Shown here one piece after another: positions 8,990 to 17,178 of a DNA stretch of 64,000 bases. The notes under the pieces were generated by a model. It had not been told where the DNA came from, did no database searches, and saw only the letters and a list, made by a program, of their open reading frames with translations. Numbering within the stretch: the first letter of the stretch is position 1; every line of letters begins with the position of its first letter. This DNA is from Sphingobacterium spiritivorum (GTDB lineage Bacteria; Bacteroidota; Bacteroidia; Sphingobacteriales; Sphingobacteriaceae), in NCBI RefSeq assembly GCF_016724845.1, contig NZ_CP068082.1:310001-374000 (forward strand), in the 5' to 3' direction. The translations under genes and the position numbers were made by a program.

Positions 8990-8995
8990 AATTGA

Positions 8996-10261
8996 TTAAT
9001 TTTTAAATATTTTACCATTATTCAATACCAGTAATACCTTACCTGTCATTTCCTGTCCGAGGAAAGGAGAATTTTCAGATTTGGATTTATTCTGCACTGT
9101 ATCAAATGTCCATTTTTGTTTTGTATCGAACAAAACGATATTCGCTGCTTCTCCCTCCTGCAGTAAAGGAACTTCCAATCCCAAAACCTTACGCGGACCT
9201 ATTGCCAGTTTTTCAACGATAATCTCTTCATCTAATCCCGCCTGTACCAGTAACGGAAGTACGGTTTGCAAACCTATAATACCATTCTTAGCGATATGGA
9301 ATTCTACTTTTTTATATTCGACCTCCTGAGGTGTATGTTGAGATACAACGGCATTGATTACACCGTCTTTAAGTCCTTTTAGTAAAGCCTTTATATCGTG
9401 TTTGGTACGTAGCGGAGGATTTACTTTATAATTACTATCAAATCCTTCTACTTCCTTATCTGACAACATAAGATGGTGAGCTGCGACATCACAGGTCACC
9501 GGCTGTCCTTTTGCTTTTGCCTTCTTAATAAGATCAACCGCTTCTGCTGTGCTGATTGTGGAGAAATGTATAGGAGACTCATTGTACTCTGCAAGATAAA
9601 GATCACGGGATAACATCAATGATTCTGCAAGATTAGGAATCCCTTTCATACCGAGATAGGTACTGACAACACCTTCATTCATCTGGTTGCCACCCGCCAT
9701 GGATTCGTCTTCCGGATGTGATATGATCAAGCCGTTGAACCCTTTAGAATACAATAGAGCACGACTCATCAGGCCGGCCTGTTGTACACTTCTGTTGCCG
9801 TCACTAAAAGCAATAGCACCGGTTTGTTGCATATCGTACAGCTCTGCAAGTTCCTTCCCTTCGCGCTTCTTACTGATCGCTCCCACAGGATATACATCTA
9901 CCAGATTTCCTTTTGCAGCATTGATTACCAGCGCAACTTCCGAACGACTCTGTATGGCAGGTTCAGTATTGGGCTGAACAGCCACTCCTGTAAATCCTCC
10001 TGCAGCAGCAGCGGCTGTACCGGTCTGTATATCTTCTTTGGTTTCCAGTCCGGGTTCTCCGAAGTTGACATTAAGATCAAAAAATCCGGGTGCCAGGAAT
10101 GCACCTTTTGCATCGATGACAGTTGTTGCCGAATCCGGCGCTTTTATTTTTTTACCGATCTGTGCGATCTTACCATTCTCAATCAATACATCCACCTCTT
10201 TGCGGTGATGCTCGTTTCCTGGCAAAATAACAGTTGCAGAAGTGATTAATAATGTACTCAT
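8996..10261 (-). CDS. Dihydroorotase-like amidohydrolase, catalytic residues missing
   Basis: A 421-residue protein collinear with class I dihydroorotases (PyrC, third step of pyrimidine synthesis). Fold markers are clear: FLAPGFFDLNVNFGEPGLETKED, AAAGGFTGVAVQPNTEP, AFSDGNRSVQQAGLM, SHPEDES, CDVAAHHLML. The metal centre is not intact. The usual H-x-H of the first strand is N64-V65-N66. The TDHAPH catalytic motif reads S307-Q308-H-T-P-Q312, so the catalytic aspartate is Gln. H182 and H232 remain. Known pseudo-dihydroorotases in other bacteria bind and support aspartate transcarbamoylase. This one may do the same or have lost the pathway role. First gene of a seven-gene operon ending with the MBL hydrolase. 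Confidence 0.85.
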   Translation of the reverse strand: MSTLLITSATVILPGNEHHRKEVDVLIENGKIAQIGKKIKAPDSATTVIDAKGAFLAPGFFDLNVNFGEPGLETKEDIQTGTAAAAAGGFTGVAVQPNTEPAIQSRSEVALVINAAKGNLVDVYPVGAISKKREGKELAELYDMQQTGAIAFSDGNRSVQQAGLMSRALLYSKGFNGLIISHPEDESMAGGNQMNEGVVSTYLGMKGIPNLAESLMLSRDLYLAEYNESPIHFSTISTAEAVDLIKKAKAKGQPVTCDVAAHHLMLSDKEVEGFDSNYKVNPPLRTKHDIKALLKGLKDGVINAVVSQHTPQEVEYKKVEFHIAKNGIIGLQTVLPLLVQAGLDEEIIVEKLAIGPRKVLGLEVPLLQEGEAANIVLFDTKQKWTFDTVQNKSKSENSPFLGQEMTGKVLLVLNNGKIFKN

Positions 10262-10484
10262 GAAATTAAAATCTATTTGCTTGATGAAGTCCTGTTAAAT
10301 ATACAACACCTGAGCTGAACATCATTTGTTTTGAACAACCATACATAAAATAAAAAATGGATTTTTCTTTTGAAGAATAAAAGAAAGGAAGATAACAAAC
10401 TGTTGTAGCGAGGTGCTGCGTCATTTAGAAAACAAATGTACAAAATACTATTAAAAGAGCTACTATTGCAGGAATATTATCTGC

Positions 10485-11051
10485 TTATTTTTTTGTTCCC
10501 CACTGATAGGATTCCACAGCAATTCCGGCCAATGACAAGGCTCTATCCACAACGGTTCGGGCCAATTCTTCGAAATCTTTTGGAAGACTGTAATAAGACG
10601 GACTTGCCGGGCATATAATACCTCCTGCATCGGTCACGGCCAGCATATTCTGCAAATGAATTTTACTTAGCGGGGTCTCCCTTGCAATAAGGATAAGTTT
10701 CCGGCGCTCTTTCAATATGACATCTGCTGCACGTGTGGTCAGATCCGAAGAAGTACCATGCGCAATACGTGCTAATGTCCCCATAGAGCAGGGACAAATG
10801 ATCATCGTCTCAAATCTGGCAGAACCGGAAGCAAAAGGGGCATAGAAATCATTCTTACTATAAAATGTAAAAGGATAATCCTCATATGCTGTATTCTGCA
10901 ATTCGTATTTCCATACATCTTTTGCATTATCAGACATCACTACTCCTATTTCTTCAAACTGATCTTTGATTCTGACCAGCGTATCAAGTAATACCTTAGC
11001 ATATATAGAACCACTGGCACCAGTAATCGCCACCACTATTTTATTTGACAT
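10485..11051 (-). CDS. ubiX: Flavin prenyltransferase UbiX
   Basis: A 188-residue flavoprotein that attaches a dimethylallyl group to FMN to make the prenylated cofactor used by UbiD-type decarboxylases. Seen: the N-terminal flavin loop VAITGASGSIYAK, the CPCSMGTLARIAHG segment, SSDLTTRAADVILKERRKLILIARETPLS, and the C-terminal AGGIICPASPSYY. These are the standard UbiX blocks. The start at 11051 (MSNKIVV) gives the usual short N-terminus; an ATG nine codons upstream is less likely. No ubiD is in the window. A terminator-like hairpin lies 32 bases upstream, so read-through from above should be weak. Confidence 0.93.
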   Translation of the reverse strand: MSNKIVVAITGASGSIYAKVLLDTLVRIKDQFEEIGVVMSDNAKDVWKYELQNTAYEDYPFTFYSKNDFYAPFASGSARFETMIICPCSMGTLARIAHGTSSDLTTRAADVILKERRKLILIARETPLSKIHLQNMLAVTDAGGIICPASPSYYSLPKDFEELARTVVDRALSLAGIAVESYQWGTKK

Positions 11052-11082
11052 GGTCTTTTCTATTAAATTGAAACACAAAGCT

Positions 11083-11115
11083 AAAAAAAAGGGTCGAATA
11101 AGAAATATTCGACCC
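11083..11115 (-). terminator. Rho-independent terminator upstream of ubiX
   Basis: A perfect 10-bp stem (GGGTCGAATA at 11091-11100 and its complement at 11106-11115) with a 5-base loop. Read on the minus strand it is followed by eight T residues (11083-11090). Confidence 0.88.
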
Positions 11116-11155
11116 TACATCTACCTATGAAAAACATGCCCTTGGGGAGGGCCTA
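11083..11155 (-). ncRNA. Candidate small RNA (about 70 nt)
   Basis: On the minus strand a consensus promoter is followed within a few bases by a short hairpin (GCCCT/AGGGC, 11138-11152), about 20 unpaired bases, and a perfect 10-bp stem with T8 (11083-11115). The whole unit is about 70 nt and ends 32 bases before ubiX. It contains an 18-codon frame (MFFIGRCRVEY...) ending at the T tract, which may be chance. It can be an independent small RNA or a ubiX leader/attenuator. Not matched to a known RNA family. Confidence 0.55.
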
Positions 11156-11157
11156 TA

Positions 11158-11187
11158 CAAATGTACTTTAATTGTGGATTATTCAAA
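11158..11187 (-). promoter_or_regulatory. Consensus promoter for the candidate small RNA
   Basis: Minus strand: TTTG (11184-11187), an 18-base spacer, then TACATTTG (11158-11165), an exact match to the Bacteroidota TTTG/TAnnTTTG pattern. The expected transcription start is near 11153-11156, just before the first hairpin. Confidence 0.65.
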
Positions 11188-11401
11188 ATTTTTTTAATCT
11201 TAAATTATTAAAATGTAGCCGTATAACTACAGCCCTATTAAATATTGTTGTATAGGTAAAAAGATACATATGTATAACAAAATCAAACAGGGATTCAATC
11301 AGCCTCATTTGGCAAAAAATATCCACACTTGGAATGTTATTAACATTTCATTTTATAATTAACAATTTTTTATTTATTTCGTATCATTAAAACAAGATTC
11401 A
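11188..11401. other. AT-rich intergenic region upstream of the ankyrin gene
   Basis: Over 200 bases with no open frame I can support. It is strongly AT-rich near the right end (runs of A and T before 11400), consistent with a promoter for the ankyrin gene, but I see no clean TAnnTTTG box. The left end adjoins the small-RNA promoter on the other strand. Confidence 0.5.
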
Positions 11402-12052
11402 ATGAGTTTATCGGTATTAGAAGAGTATATTGAAACGGGCAACTATCAGGATTTGGAATTATTGTTACGAAACGATCCGGATCTGGTAAAACAGAATACC
11501 AGTCATGATATTTCCCCCTTAATGCTGGCATGTTACTACAATAAAACTCAGATTGTACAAACTATCTTAAAATACATTACATCGATCACTATTCACGAAG
11601 CTTGTGCAGCAGGTCTCACGCAACATGTAGAGGCTATTATTTTACAGAAACCGGAGATCGTGGATGAACTTTCTTCTCAGGGGTTTACGCCTTTAGGGAT
11701 AGCGACACACTTCTCCAGAGAGGATATTATCCGGATTCTGCTGAAAAATCATGCTGATCCAAATATCCCTTCTCAAAACGGATACAATGTATATCCACTG
11801 CATGCGGCACTCAATGCCAATAACAGTACGATCAGTAAAATGCTGATAGAGGCCGGCGCTTATGTAAACATTGCGCAATCATCACGGATCACCCCCTTAC
11901 ATCTGGCAGCGCAACACGGCAATATAGATCTGATTATTGTGCTTTTAGAAAACGGCGCGGATATTTCGGTAAGAAACGACATGGGACTTACAGCCGCTGA
12001 TATGGCCGCTGATAAGGGATTTAAAGAGATATCCGAAATCCTTAAGGCATAG
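11402..12052 (+). CDS. Ankyrin-repeat protein
   Basis: A 216-residue protein made of about six ankyrin repeats. The typical helix-turn-helix units can be read: SPLMLACYYNKTQIVQTIL, TPLGIATHFSREDIIRILL, YPLHAALNANNSTISKML, TPLHLAAQHGNIDLIIVLLENGADI, and a C-terminal cap (TAADMAADKGFKEISEIL). There is no signal peptide or extra domain, so it is probably a cytoplasmic protein-binding scaffold. It stands alone, with its own upstream region, and converges on the PspC gene with only three bases between stops. Partner unknown. Confidence 0.92.
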   Translation: MSLSVLEEYIETGNYQDLELLLRNDPDLVKQNTSHDISPLMLACYYNKTQIVQTILKYITSITIHEACAAGLTQHVEAIILQKPEIVDELSSQGFTPLGIATHFSREDIIRILLKNHADPNIPSQNGYNVYPLHAALNANNSTISKMLIEAGAYVNIAQSSRITPLHLAAQHGNIDLIIVLLENGADISVRNDMGLTAADMAADKGFKEISEILKA

Positions 12053-12055
12053 CCA

Positions 12056-12277
12056 TCAACTATCCCACAAATGCTTACGCATCTTTTTTACGTAGGCCCT
12101 AAAGTCGAGAAGTACACCGGCAAATAAATAAAAAAGAATCGGAAATCCTGCGCCAATGATAGTGGCATAGATAAAAAACAGTCTTAACTTGGCGATAGAA
12201 ATTGAGAATTTCTCTCCCAAATAAGCACATACTCCGAACGATTGCTGTTCAAAATAGTATAAAATCTTTTCTATCAT
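12056..12277 (-). CDS. PspC-domain membrane protein
   Basis: A 73-residue protein from the ATG at 12277. A longer frame opens further upstream inside the DUF2851 gene and is not used. Seen: an N-terminal amphipathic part, then SFGVCAYLGEKFSISIAKLRLFF, a membrane helix (IYATIIGAGFPILFYLFAGVLL) and a basic tail (FRAYVKKMRKHLWDS). This is the PspC domain, a small envelope-stress-linked membrane domain. The start overlaps the DUF2851 stop by four bases (ATGA). Function in this operon unknown. Confidence 0.85.
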   Translation of the reverse strand: MIEKILYYFEQQSFGVCAYLGEKFSISIAKLRLFFIYATIIGAGFPILFYLFAGVLLDFRAYVKKMRKHLWDS

Positions 12278-13572
12278 GATCGTATGGGTTTTAATATCTG
12301 TAAACCTATCTGACAATCCAGGCATTTCTTAAGTTCACAATAATGGGACTTCAGGTGTATTAATGCCTGCGAATCTGCTGCGCACAATGCCGGAACTCCT
12401 ATAGCTGCAAATTTACTGACTATAGAATTGGACTCTGCTTCCAGTTCCTCTAACCATGCCATAGCTTTACAAATGTACATCTCCTGATCAAAATATTTAC
12501 CATACAAAAATAATAATTGTACAATACTATTTATAATCAGGGTTCTTGCCGCTAATTTACCCATTTTTGTACTATGCTGTACAGCAGCCTTTTGTAACGT
12601 ATAATGTCTTTCCCAAAATTCAGAAAGTTTTATCTTCTCAACTAATGACTTCAGTTCTGCAAGTGTTTCCAACTCCATAATATAGGAAAATAATCCTTCC
12701 TGCTGCCGGTACAGCGAGACGAGCTGTGCCATTCGAAACGTGGGAAAGTTATAGGGTCGCATGCGCATAAATTTCCATCGGCTTTTATCCATCTCCGGCA
12801 GTCGATGGAGCTTCCTGAGGTACTGATACTCTTTATGAAGATTGCCGGCATATCTATCTTCAAAAACCTCGCTTTCTCCTAAAAAACCTGCTATTCCCAA
12901 AACCAATGCTTCTGATTTCATTACATCATCCCTGTATTTATGGATCAGTGTAAAAGGGATGATCTCTGCCAGTTCCTGAAAGGTATCTGCATTGACTTTT
13001 TGTCCGAAAGCCCGTGCAAGCATAACGAAAGCCATTTTTTCAAAATCACATCCATAGCCGGTGAATTGTTTGATCAGAATATCATACTTTTCATGAAAAC
13101 GCTCTACCGTCATCCGGGATAACCATTGTTTTACAAATAAGGGTTCTACATCTCCAATCTGCTTTTCACAGGGAATCCAGGCGTTTGAATTGCCCATGAT
13201 AAACTCATATTTTGTAATAAGATCCGATGTGATTAGCGGCTTGAGACAGAGTGTGGGAACAGAAGAACCATCAGACCGGCAGACTTCTTCATCTCCGTCC
13301 CATATCACGTGCAGAATGACATTGTCATAAGATTTGTCTTTATCATGCTGATGCTGATACCAGGCTTTATCATTGACATGCAGCTCGATATGGCCATTCC
13401 ATTCCTCATTGCCAATTCTTATCTTAGCATGCAAAAAATCAGGCCCTGCATTCAGATTATAATGACCTACATCCTGTATCTTAATAACGTCCTTTTGAAG
13501 CGTTTGAAGATTATATTGGTCAAATAAACGAAACCGCCAGATAAAATGAAGTAATTTTTCCGGTATTCGCAT
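12274..13572 (-). CDS. DUF2851 family protein
   Basis: A 432-residue soluble protein. The N-terminal third has the DUF2851 signature: MRIPEKLLHFIWRFRLFD, then VGHYNLNAGPDFLHAKIRIG, the WNGHIELHVNDKAWYQHQHDKD block and NVILHVIWDGDEEV. The histidine- and aspartate-rich strands (GHIELH, HQHDKD, ILHVIWD) suggest a nuclease-like or metal-binding fold, but function is not established. The C-terminal part is helical. The gene lies 32 bases after ribD and overlaps the PspC gene, so it is the middle gene of a ribD-DUF2851-pspC operon. ATG at 13572 is the only sensible start. Confidence 0.88.
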   Translation of the reverse strand: MRIPEKLLHFIWRFRLFDQYNLQTLQKDVIKIQDVGHYNLNAGPDFLHAKIRIGNEEWNGHIELHVNDKAWYQHQHDKDKSYDNVILHVIWDGDEEVCRSDGSSVPTLCLKPLITSDLITKYEFIMGNSNAWIPCEKQIGDVEPLFVKQWLSRMTVERFHEKYDILIKQFTGYGCDFEKMAFVMLARAFGQKVNADTFQELAEIIPFTLIHKYRDDVMKSEALVLGIAGFLGESEVFEDRYAGNLHKEYQYLRKLHRLPEMDKSRWKFMRMRPYNFPTFRMAQLVSLYRQQEGLFSYIMELETLAELKSLVEKIKLSEFWERHYTLQKAAVQHSTKMGKLAARTLIINSIVQLLFLYGKYFDQEMYICKAMAWLEELEAESNSIVSKFAAIGVPALCAADSQALIHLKSHYCELKKCLDCQIGLQILKPIRS

Positions 13573-13604
13573 ACCTTAAAAATACACATTTCTTTAAAAT
13601 AAAA

Positions 13605-14651
13605 CTAATTTTTCTTTACGATTAAATAAAAATCATCAGAAGCCACAGCTTGCTGTTCTTTCAGTTCACCTTCAACGACTGGCGCCTTTATTCCGCCTTC
13701 CCATAATACTTTACTTCTGATTACTCTGGCTTCATCCCATAGACCTGCGTCAATAAAGAGCTGAAGGGTCTTAGCTCCTCCTTCTATAATAATAGACTGA
13801 ATATCCATCAGGTATAGCTGGTACAGGATATTCTGAGGCAGATATAAGTCGTAGTTTTCCAATTCGATATACTTGATACGTCCCTGCCAGTCGGTCTTGA
13901 CTGCATTGAACACAATTGTATCTGCATCTTCGGAAAAGATAGCTGCAGACTCCGGTACTGACAACTGCTTATCTATTAGGACACGTTTGGGGTTATTTCC
14001 CTCCCACTCTCTCACTGTCAGTGACGGATTATCGATCAATGCGGTACGCGTTCCTACCAATATAGCATCTTCTTCAGATCTCCATCTATGCACAAGTTGC
14101 TTACTGGCTTCATTACTGATCCAGGCTTGTTCATCGGTATTCTTTGCCATATATCCATCGGCTGTCTCTGCCCATTTGAGGATAACATAAGGCCTGTTCT
14201 GCCTGACACGTGTAAAAAAACGCCTGTTTAGCCAGAGGGCTTCTTTCTCTAACAAACCGACTTCTACTTCTATCCCTGCCTGCTGCAAGATTCCGAGACC
14301 TTTCCCGTTGACCTGAGCAAAGGGATCCATACAGGCGATATAGACTTTTCTGAGATTATGCTTTACTATAAGATTAGCACAGGGAGGTGTTTTCCCGAAG
14401 TGTGCACAAGGTTCCAGACTGACATACATATCGGATTCCGCCAGCAAACGGTCTGCTGAATCCGGATACTGATCCTTCACCTGTTGAATAGCATTGACTT
14501 CTGCATGTGGCCCGCCATAAGGCGAGGTATATCCCTCACCGATGATTTTATTCTCATGGACTATCACGGCTCCGACCATAGGATTGGGACTCACAGTACC
14601 CGCACCAAGTAGGGCGAGTTCCAGACATCTTTGCATGTATCGCTCTTGCAT
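13605..14651 (-). CDS. ribD: Bifunctional riboflavin biosynthesis deaminase/reductase RibD
   Basis: RibD deaminates 2,5-diamino-6-ribosylamino-pyrimidinone phosphate and then reduces the ribosyl side chain. From the ATG at 14651 the product has 348 residues. The N-terminal deaminase domain shows SPNPMVGAVIV, the zinc motif HAEVNA and EPCAHFGKTPPC with both cysteines. The C-terminal reductase domain shows ILKWAETADGYMA, ILVGTRTALIDNPSLTVR and IIIEGGAKTLQLFI. The protein is complete. A -7 box at 14661-14668 rules out the first in-frame ATG at 14672; ATG 14657 remains possible. Divergent from prmC; followed by DUF2851. Confidence 0.95.
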   Translation of the reverse strand: MQERYMQRCLELALLGAGTVSPNPMVGAVIVHENKIIGEGYTSPYGGPHAEVNAIQQVKDQYPDSADRLLAESDMYVSLEPCAHFGKTPPCANLIVKHNLRKVYIACMDPFAQVNGKGLGILQQAGIEVEVGLLEKEALWLNRRFFTRVRQNRPYVILKWAETADGYMAKNTDEQAWISNEASKQLVHRWRSEEDAILVGTRTALIDNPSLTVREWEGNNPKRVLIDKQLSVPESAAIFSEDADTIVFNAVKTDWQGRIKYIELENYDLYLPQNILYQLYLMDIQSIIIEGGAKTLQLFIDAGLWDEARVIRSKVLWEGGIKAPVVEGELKEQQAVASDDFYLIVKKN

Positions 14652-14660
14652 ATTCATATA

Positions 14661-14668
14661 CAAAAGTA
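14661..14668 (-). promoter_or_regulatory. Putative -7 box for ribD
   Basis: Minus strand TACTTTTG, an exact TAnnTTTG match, only three bases before the ATG at 14657 and nine before 14651. It argues against the upstream ATG at 14672 and implies a very short or absent leader. No clear -33 box. Confidence 0.5.
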
Positions 14669-14715
14669 TCAATTAGATAGCAGATAACAGCTATATGGTT
14701 CTCTAAGAATAATTG

Positions 14716-14723
14716 TATTTTTG
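14716..14723 (+). promoter_or_regulatory. Putative -7 box for prmC
   Basis: TATTTTTG matches TAnnTTTG and ends four bases before the prmC ATG at 14728, so the transcript would start at or next to the start codon. No clean -33 box. Confidence 0.5.
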
Positions 14724-14727
14724 AGCT

Positions 14728-15585
14728 ATGAATTCACTTCAACAATACGAACCATACTTTACAGCGCAATTGACAAAAATATATGATCTTGAAGAGGCTA
14801 AATCTCTTTTTTTTCTGGCTGTGGAAGAAGTTGCGGGTATAAATAGAATGCAGTACACGGTTCAGAATGATCATGTAGTTACCGAAGAACAAAAGGTTCA
14901 ACTGGATCGCATTCTACAGGAGCTGTTAAGACGTAAACCTATTCAACATATATTGAAAAAGGCTGATTTTTATGGTGAAATATTTGAAGTAAATGAGTTT
15001 GTACTCATACCCAGACCTGAAACGGAGGAATTGGTACACCTGATCATAGGACATCATCGTTCTTCTGCTGTTCCACTAAAGATTATAGATATCGGTACCG
15101 GTAGTGGATGCATCCCTGTTATACTGAAGAAGCATGTGCCTGCTGCTCATGTCAGCGCGTTGGATATTTCCAAAGAAGCGATTGCTGTGGCTAAACGTAA
15201 TGCAAAAAAAATGGAGACGGATATTCATTTTGTCAATGCAGACATTCTGGAATGGGAATATCTGTTTACAGAACAGTTGTATGACATTATTGTCAGCAAT
15301 CCTCCTTATATCACACCTAAGGAAAAAGAGGAGATGCACAGCAACGTACTGGAATTTGAACCACACCTCGCCCTTTTCGTAGAAGAGAGCGCACCTTTGC
15401 TTTTTTATGAGACTATTGCGTCTTTTGCTTTGGTTCATCTTAAACCTGCAGGCGATCTTTATTTTGAAATCAATCAATACTACGGACCGGAAACTGCAGA
15501 TATGTTACGAAAAAAGGGATTTTCAAAGGTGGAATTGATTAAAGACATGCACGGAGCGGACCGGATGATCCATGCACGCAGATAA
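14728..15585 (+). CDS. prmC: Peptide chain release factor N5-glutamine methyltransferase PrmC
   Basis: PrmC methylates the glutamine of the GGQ motif in release factors RF1 and RF2. The product has 285 residues. The N-terminal helical substrate-binding domain (about residues 1-85) is followed by RRKPIQHIL, the FVLIPRPETEELV block, the SAM-binding D-I-G-T-G-S-G at residues 121-127, and the catalytic N-P-P-Y at 191-194. These match HemK/PrmC and not the related RlmF-type enzymes. Divergently transcribed from ribD with about 75 bases between starts. The predicted promoter is directly next to the start codon. Confidence 0.95.
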   Translation: MNSLQQYEPYFTAQLTKIYDLEEAKSLFFLAVEEVAGINRMQYTVQNDHVVTEEQKVQLDRILQELLRRKPIQHILKKADFYGEIFEVNEFVLIPRPETEELVHLIIGHHRSSAVPLKIIDIGTGSGCIPVILKKHVPAAHVSALDISKEAIAVAKRNAKKMETDIHFVNADILEWEYLFTEQLYDIIVSNPPYITPKEKEEMHSNVLEFEPHLALFVEESAPLLFYETIASFALVHLKPAGDLYFEINQYYGPETADMLRKKGFSKVELIKDMHGADRMIHARR

Positions 15586-15652
15586 TTTTTCAAATTAATG
15601 TTTTTAGCTTTTAGGCAGTTACATTAAAAATCACATTTTATTGCCGGCATTA

Positions 15653-15684
15653 TTTGGAGGATATTAACAGAAATTCTATCTTTG
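15653..15684 (+). promoter_or_regulatory. Promoter for tRNA-Lys
   Basis: TTTG (15653-15656), a 20-base spacer and TATCTTTG (15677-15684) exactly fit the Bacteroidota consensus. The tRNA 5' end lies 39 bases after the -7 box. Confidence 0.7.
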
Positions 15685-15723
15685 CATCACTTTCAGAAAC
15701 GGAAACGGTTCACAAAAAGAAAG

Positions 15724-15796
15724 GATTCCGTAGCTCAGCTGGTAGAGCAATACACTTTTAATGTATGGGTCCTGGGTTCGAATCCCAGCGGGATCA
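15724..15796 (+). tRNA. tRNA-Lys (anticodon TTT)
   Basis: A 73-base cloverleaf folds by eye: acceptor GATTCCG/CGGGATC with one G-T pair, D arm GCTC...GAGC, anticodon stem ATACA/TGTAT with loop CTTTTAA (anticodon TTT), a 5-base variable loop, T arm CTGGG-TTCGAAT-CCCAG, and discriminator A. CCA is not encoded (ACAG follows). It has its own promoter and terminator. Confidence 0.96.
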
Positions 15797-15804
15797 CAGA
15801 GAAA

Positions 15805-15832
15805 AGCTCAATCTTTCGATTGGGCTTTTTTT
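15805..15832 (+). terminator. Terminator of tRNA-Lys
   Basis: A 9-bp stem with one G-T pair (AGCTCAATC with GATTGGGCT) closes a TTTC loop and is followed by seven T residues. It starts nine bases after the tRNA. Confidence 0.9.
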
Positions 15833-15970
15833 GTATCCATTATATAAGAAGCGCGGTACTATGGGGATCGTATTCAGAATTTTTCTAAATTTATACTGTA
15901 ATCAAAATCCATTTTAATTAGTTGATGATAAATTTTTCACTATCTTTATTAAGCACTAATTATCTGTAAA

Positions 15971-17038
15971 ATGAAATTATTAACCTTGCCATATATTTTG
16001 ATGGCGGGCATTTTATCTGTAAGCAATTTAAATACAACAAATGCTCAAATCAAGTATCTTAATGAATCAAAGCAGAATTTTGATAAACGTATGCAATGGT
16101 TTGTTGACTCCAGGTACGGCATGTTTATCCATTTCGGATTATACAGTCAGCTTGGGGGCGAATACAAGGGAAAAGATATAGAAGGTTATGCCGAATGGAT
16201 ACAGGCCAATGCTGATATACCAGGTGAAGAGTATGCATTATTAACCCAAACCTGGAATCCAAAAAATTTCGATGCTAAAAAAATAGTACGGCTGGCTAAG
16301 GATGCAGGCATGAAATACTTAGTGGTGACAACCAAACATCACGAAGGGTTTTGTCTATGGGATTCGCCATATACGGATTTTGATATCGCATCGACACCAA
16401 TGAAAGGCCGGGATATTTTAAAGGAACTGGCGGATGCATGTAAGGACGAGGGAATAAAATTTGGCACCTATTACAGTATCATCGATTGGCATCACAGCTC
16501 TCAATATCGAAACCCTGAAGGGAAGAAAAATGCTGATCATTGGTTCCAGGTCGCTATCCGACCAGAGAAGAAACAAGAATACATTCAGTATATGAAAAAT
16601 CAGATTAAGGAATTAATCGACAAATATGACACCGATATTCTTTGGTTTGACGGGGACTGGGTCAATTGGTGGGATATGGAGTCTGGACGAGAATTGTATG
16701 AATATATCCGCACCTTAAAACCTTCCATAATCATCAACAATAGGGTAGCAAAAAGAGAAGAATTCCATAAAGATTTTGGTACTCCTGAGCAGGAACATCC
16801 TGCAACAGGGTTGGATTATTATTGGGAAGCTTGTTACACCATGAATAACTCATGGGGATATAAAAAATCTGATAATGACTGGAAAACTCCGAATGAGATA
16901 GCGGATAAACTGCAGGAAATTAATGAAAAGGGAGGAAATCTCTTGCTCAATATCGGTCCGGATGGTAATGGTGTTGTTCCGGCTCAAAGTATAATTATTT
17001 TAAAAGAAGCCGGGAAGCTCTTAAAAGCGAAAAGATAA
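15971..17038 (+). CDS. GH29 alpha-L-fucosidase, short form
   Basis: A 355-residue secreted enzyme with an N-terminal signal peptide of about 25 residues ending NTTNAQ. The barrel shows family GH29 features: WFVDSRYGMFIHFGLYS, the TTKHHEGFCLWDS block with the substrate-binding histidines, GIKFGTYYS, and the nucleophile aspartate near residue 227 in DILWFDGDW. The protein stops after the catalytic domain (NEKGGNLLLNIGPDGNG...), so the usual C-terminal beta-sandwich is absent. It hydrolyses terminal alpha-L-fucose in the periplasm or outside. No PUL genes are next to it, and it stands alone between the tRNA and an LRR gene. Confidence 0.92.
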   Translation: MKLLTLPYILMAGILSVSNLNTTNAQIKYLNESKQNFDKRMQWFVDSRYGMFIHFGLYSQLGGEYKGKDIEGYAEWIQANADIPGEEYALLTQTWNPKNFDAKKIVRLAKDAGMKYLVVTTKHHEGFCLWDSPYTDFDIASTPMKGRDILKELADACKDEGIKFGTYYSIIDWHHSSQYRNPEGKKNADHWFQVAIRPEKKQEYIQYMKNQIKELIDKYDTDILWFDGDWVNWWDMESGRELYEYIRTLKPSIIINNRVAKREEFHKDFGTPEQEHPATGLDYYWEACYTMNNSWGYKKSDNDWKTPNEIADKLQEINEKGGNLLLNIGPDGNGVVPAQSIIILKEAGKLLKAKR

Positions 17039-17178
17039 TTTCTAAAATATATTTCCAGATAAGTAGGTGTTTCGGAAATTGTTATGCTTTGATGGCATGG
17101 GTCCTGTTAGTATTGTCTTCTGAAATTAAAACGGGATCAAATTTTGTCTCAATAAGAGGAATATTAATCACCGGAACT

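Noticed and set aside
11091..11140. 18-codon leader peptide inside the candidate small RNA
   Set aside because: The frame lacks a ribosome binding site and repeated codons for one amino acid; it probably arises by chance, though attenuation cannot be excluded.
15682..15888. 68-codon plus-strand frame around the tRNA
   Set aside because: It runs straight through tRNA-Lys and its terminator, which are better supported.
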